A DNA stretch of 64,000 nt from Rhipidocladum racemiflorum (Eukaryota; Streptophyta; Magnoliopsida; Poales; Poaceae). Made by a program: the position numbers and the translations under genes. The stretch lies in contig CM070591.1 of NCBI GenBank assembly GCA_036346355.1, positions 20,506,001-20,570,000 of the forward strand, written 5' to 3'. Below are positions 60,273-64,000 of this stretch, piece by piece. Position 1 is the stretch's first letter. The number at the start of each line of letters is the position of its first letter. The notes beneath the pieces were generated by a model. It did not search any database. It had not been told where the DNA came from and saw nothing but the letters and a program-made list of their open reading frames with translations.

Positions 60273-61166
60273 GTGTTTGAGCAAAAAACTTGAAGTAGGG
60301 TTTTTCGCCTCAAACACACAAGACAAACGACGGGTTTAAAAGCGTGCAATCAATTTGACCTGAAATTGACAAGGTAACATAATCGTGAATATAACCAGCC
60401 GATAATGGAAATTATCAGCCGATTAGGGCTAATCCGAAGTAAAGATAGATCGGCTTTGAAAGGCGATGCGCAACAAACAAAGCAGACCGAACCTAAAACA
60501 AGTCGATGAGAACAACAAATCGGTGATGCACAGCTCTTTATTGATCTCGATGGCTTACAGAGGAAAGATTGTTATGAAAACTAGAAAAACAAAAGTGCAA
60601 AAAGAAGTGTGTTGACTGGTTGGTTGTTGATCCCCCTCGTCCTCTGGTTCGCCCCCTTTTATATGCTTTAGCCGATCCGAGTCCCGCATGGATACGGTAA
60701 TCGAGTCCATATCGGCTTCGATCTGATCCCTTTCTATTTCAACAATTGAGTCCTTATCGATTATGGTGTATCCCTTTAACCCTAATCGTATCAGACTTTC
60801 CATTTTACAATTGGGCCGATATTTACCATGCATGCCAAATTTTTGTGCAAACATATGCCCCCATTTTTGGGAGATAACTTGTTGTCTTCCAAAAATCGTG
60901 CTTGCTGTTATCATCAGATTCTCAATCGGCTTCGTAATTGGCTTCTAGGAATATTTTCCTTAATAACTGCTCCATTAATGGCGCCGTAAGAATCTCGGTG
61001 CGCTTTGAATGCCAAAACTGTTCCCGCCTGTTCGTCTTTTTTCACCACGGTATAAATATGCGGGTCCCACTGCGGTCATTCTCACGCCCTCAAGCTCTTT
61101 GAATCACCTACAATCGGCTTTCTTTGTTTGCTCATCCAAGTCTTGTCCTCTCCTCAATCGACCGAA
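60273..61166 (+). other. Upstream region of the PMD gene, transposon-like
   Basis: This AT-rich stretch is dotted with GCCGAT/ATCGGC words on both strands. It starts with a 9-bp inverted repeat GTGTTTGAG/CTCAAACAC (60,273-60,318). It has no open frame with a motif. It may be an LTR or promoter of the element carrying the PMD gene; no ends could be fixed. Confidence 0.4.
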
Positions 61167-62595
61167 ATGGACCCAACCCAGGTATTTATACCAATCTCTC
61201 AAAGTGTAGATCAATATTTCCTTGGGCCAATAGGGCCGATAGAAGCCGATTCCGTGATCAACCAAGAAATCCCTAGGCTTCCCTTATCGGCTGTGGGGTA
61301 TAATGTAAAGGAATGGGGAAAAAGTTTTAGAGCTTGGCCTACAACTTTGAAAGGATGAAGGTCCTGGTATATTAGGGTATCGGCTCATAAGAGAGCGGAA
61401 TGGGAACGAATGGGCATAGCCGAATGCCTTCCCTTTAGTTTAGCCGATCCTGAAGCCAACGAACCCCTAGTGGCCACGGCATGTTATTTCTGGTCTGATT
61501 CCTTCAATGCCTTTCTTTTCTCCACTGGTCCCATCGGCACAACCCTCCTTGACGTTGCTGAGCTTTGCTGTCTTCGGCCGGATGGTGACCAAATATCGGC
61601 TTTTAGTGGGAAGCCTTCATGCAAACTGATCGGATCCAAAGGGGAAGGGTGGCGAAAATATATCCAAAACAATAACAAGATCAATGGGCTGGTATCGGAT
61701 GATGAACACGTTGCTTTCATCAACCTTTGGCTCGACCGATATCTTTTTTGTGGAGCCTCTCTTGGTCCCACCCAAACTTTCCAACTCATAGTAGAACAAC
61801 TAGTGGAGGGCTGTCGGCTTTCATTAGGAGGAATCTTTTTAGGGGCCGTATACCAGATGATGCACTTTATCCGCAGTCGGCTTTTCTCTGGTTTCGCCGA
61901 TCACATAGTAGGTAACGTAGGGGGATCCCTATGGTTTATCCAGATTTGGCTCTACTGTGTGTTTAGCCGATCTATCCTTTCTGATCCTTTGGGCAAATCG
62001 GCCTTTCCACGGGAGACTATCCCGAAACTTCAACCCCCCATTATCGAGCTAGCCGATCTTACGGGGAGAAATTCATAATGTGCTCTACTGGCGAGCTAAA
62101 AATTACTCCGGCCGGTCTACACAAATACCTCAATTTCTTTCTAAACTTAGACCGGTCTACTTTTGGTCACCGGGATTTCTTTAGTTACATTGAGGCAGCC
62201 GATAACCCGTGGCCTTCCTTCTTAACCTTGGATGCCGACAGTTCCCAAATGCCCAAATCGACCCTAGATCTCTACAAGCTTTTCATCTCCCCTTGCATAT
62301 TCCATGTCGGCTTGAGCACTAGGAACCGGACTTTCCATCCATCGTACGAGTTATACCATCTGTCTGTTTATGCCTGTCAATTGGGTTTCGGACAAGCCGT
62401 CCCCTGCTTCCCCCTGCTTGATCGTACGAACCCCAATCCCGGGTAACTAATCAAACAACCGCGGAAATTGTTCTTGAGCTATCCAATGACCTGCAAATTC
62501 TAGAATTACCATACTTCTTCCTCAATTCCCGTCGGTTGGGTCCTTTCTCGCACTGGTGGGCCTCTATAGCAGAGGCCCTTCTTTTGGATAGGTCC
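61167..62595 (+). pseudogene. Plant mobile domain (PMD, aminotransferase-like) gene, broken
   Basis: PMD proteins are plant nuclear proteins related to MAIN/MAIL and are often carried by transposons. The frame opens MDPTQVFIPISQSVDQYF and meets a TGA at 61,356 where Trp would fit. In the same frame it goes on with AEWERMGIAECLPF, YFWSDSFNAFLFSTGPIGTT and TLLDVAELCCLRPDGD, the PMD landmark, and stops at 62,076. A second frame (62,078-62,446) continues with PAGLHKYLNFFLN and FHPSYELYHLSVYACQLGFG, and a third near 62,480-62,595 with FSHWWASIAEALLLDR. Two frame changes and one nonsense codon make it a pseudogene. The family assignment is from pattern memory, not a search. Confidence 0.65.
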
Positions 62596-63184
62596 CCGTT
62601 AGCTATCATCTCTCTGTTTCTACCCAATTTTCATGAGCTGATAGTATACCTACCAATAGTGCAAGTGAAAGTTCTGGTTATACCGATTCTTCGGTAGCCG
62701 TAGAAGTATTTGCCCTTCGATATTCGTTTGTTTGACTATTTCATTCGTGTCGGCTTAATTAAATGTTGTTTGCCCTTGGTGCCAGACTAGGGATGTTAGC
62801 AGGCAAGTGTCCGATCCTGTGGCTGCTTCTGGCAGTGGCTAACAGAGGAGGTCCGGCCAGGTGACGGGCGTTACTGGCTACGCCTTGGGCACCCTGGGCG
62901 TCCGGAGCCCATCCTTATTTAACCTCACCCAGAGGCAACGCCCTGCGAGTAAGCTTCGGTGCACCTTTCTAGTATCGGCTTTTCTTTTCCTTTTTCCCTT
63001 CGTATCACTTATCATGCTGATACTCGTCAGTTGCACCTTTCAGAGAGAACCAAGAAAAAGTCCAAGGCAAGGAGATCCCCCAAGCCCGCAGAGCACAGTG
63101 CTAACCATTCTCCAACTCGATTGGCTTCTAGGGTAAATTTCTGATTCATGCTTCTTACTAGTTCCCGTGTTTGATACTTACAAT
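62596..63184 (+). other. Tail of the PMD-bearing element
   Basis: Basic sequence at about 63,048-63,130 (RTKKKSKARRSPKPAEHS) is followed by GTAAATTTC, a possible splice donor, suggesting a second coding part of the PMD gene. The rest is unassigned. A family B LTR starts at 63,185. Confidence 0.35.
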
Positions 63185-64000
63185 TGTAACACCCCAAAAT
63201 TTTGCTTTTCTTAAATTCATGTGTGATTTGGCACTTTGGTGAATTTTTGGAATTTTCTGAAATTTATTTGAATTTATTTGGAATTTATTTGAATTTATTC
63301 CATTTTGAAATAATTAAAGAATTAAACTTTGCAAATAAAATTTTGTTGGAAATATTTTATTTGAGTCCAAAATGTTCCAAAATATTTTCCAGAATTTTTC
63401 TGGAATTTTTCTGAGTCTTTTGCTATTTTTAATGATTTAAATGAATTACTGGGAATTATTTTAAATATTAAATCGCTGGAAAATCAAGTCGGTTCAAGTA
63501 ATCGTTTCATCCGATCGAGCCCGAGTCGACTCGAGTTCGAGTCCGACTGAAGTCACGTGACTCGACCAACCCACTTGGCCGAAGCCTTAATCAGCGTGAT
63601 CATGGATCTTGATCCAACGGCCACGATTGAGCCACGCCACCGAGCCCGAGCCCGACCGAGCCGCCAGCTCGCCGAGTCCGACCGGACCCAAACTCGCGCC
63701 GCGTTGGATCTCGATCCAACGGTGTCGCGCTGTGCCACGCCACCCTAATCAGGTCGCCGCCACGGACTCCGCCAAGAACGGAGAGGACTCCTGATTCGCT
63801 GCGTTTCACTGACGCCGAGGGCCCTATTTATTGCGCCGCCACCCGTGTCGGGATCGCCGCTTCATTGCGCACCGTAGCCCTGAACAACGTCGTCCCGAGC
63901 CGCCGCCGTTGAGCCGCAATCGCCGCCGGAGTTGCCTCTTCCCTCCGCCGTGGTTCTTTGCCGATTGCGGTCATCTCCGCCGTCCTCCGCCCGTTGTGCC
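63185..64000 (+). repeat. Family B LTR, copy 3, running off the window
   Basis: It starts TGTAACACCCCAAAATTTTG and follows the LTR of B1 (9,753 onward) closely: AT-rich head, GAGTCCGA-rich part, TTGGATCTCGATCCAA near-palindrome, then CCCTATTTATTG. The rest lies outside. Confidence 0.88.

Overview
This is nuclear DNA from a grass (Poaceae, a monocot), judged from the transposon families and one DUF247 gene. About 85-90% of the window is mobile DNA. The single recognisable host gene is a broken DUF247 (UPF0481) copy at 34,308-36,612. There is no operon structure, CRISPR array, rRNA or functional tRNA gene.

Left block (1-32,699) is a nested stack. It opens with the 3' part of a gypsy LTR, its primer-binding site (1,202) and leader, then old LTR debris (F1) holding a hAT-type MITE (1,907-2,410, TSD CACTCAAT), a Tourist MITE (2,653-2,938, TSD TAA) and a Copia LTR (3,897-5,450). 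A second F-type LTR (about 5,736-32,699, minus strand) is split twice. The first split is element A, a Tekay/Del-like chromovirus (6,329-24,257, TSD AGCAT). A was itself split by element B1 (9,753 to about 22,905), whose LTR was split by a full-length decayed Copia element on the minus strand (12,476-20,820, TSD GCGGC). The second split is a solo LTR of family C (25,669-31,918, TSD ACACT), itself split by a solo LTR of family B (27,892-31,350, TSD GTAGG).

Middle block (32,700-43,823) is the only gene-like part. It holds two small CACTA elements (32,822-33,448 and 35,352-35,624), each carrying a tRNA-like module; the DUF247 pseudogene with one in-frame TAG, with the second CACTA between its halves; a 5'-truncated LINE-1 insertion with a 16-bp TSD; a possible 3.2-kb TIR element; a second hAT-type MITE (40,451-41,057); and a Stowaway remnant.

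Right block (43,829-60,272) is a second copy of the A family (A', minus strand) with gag, protease, RT, RNase H, integrase and chromodomain-like remnants. Its 5' LTR was split by element D (50,994-59,095, TSD GACTC), a non-autonomous element with two similar 2-kb LTRs and a 4.1-kb interior without genes. D shares both interior ends (PBS leader and polypurine side) with the A family, so A-type proteins probably moved it. From 60,273 to 63,184 lies a broken plant-mobile-domain (PMD) gene in transposon-like DNA, and at 63,185 a third family-B LTR begins and leaves the window.

The most interesting points are: the family-B element encoding an unrecognised coiled-coil protein and no polymerase; the A/D autonomous/non-autonomous pair; tRNA-like modules in both CACTA MITEs; and two hairpins conserved across otherwise different LTRs.
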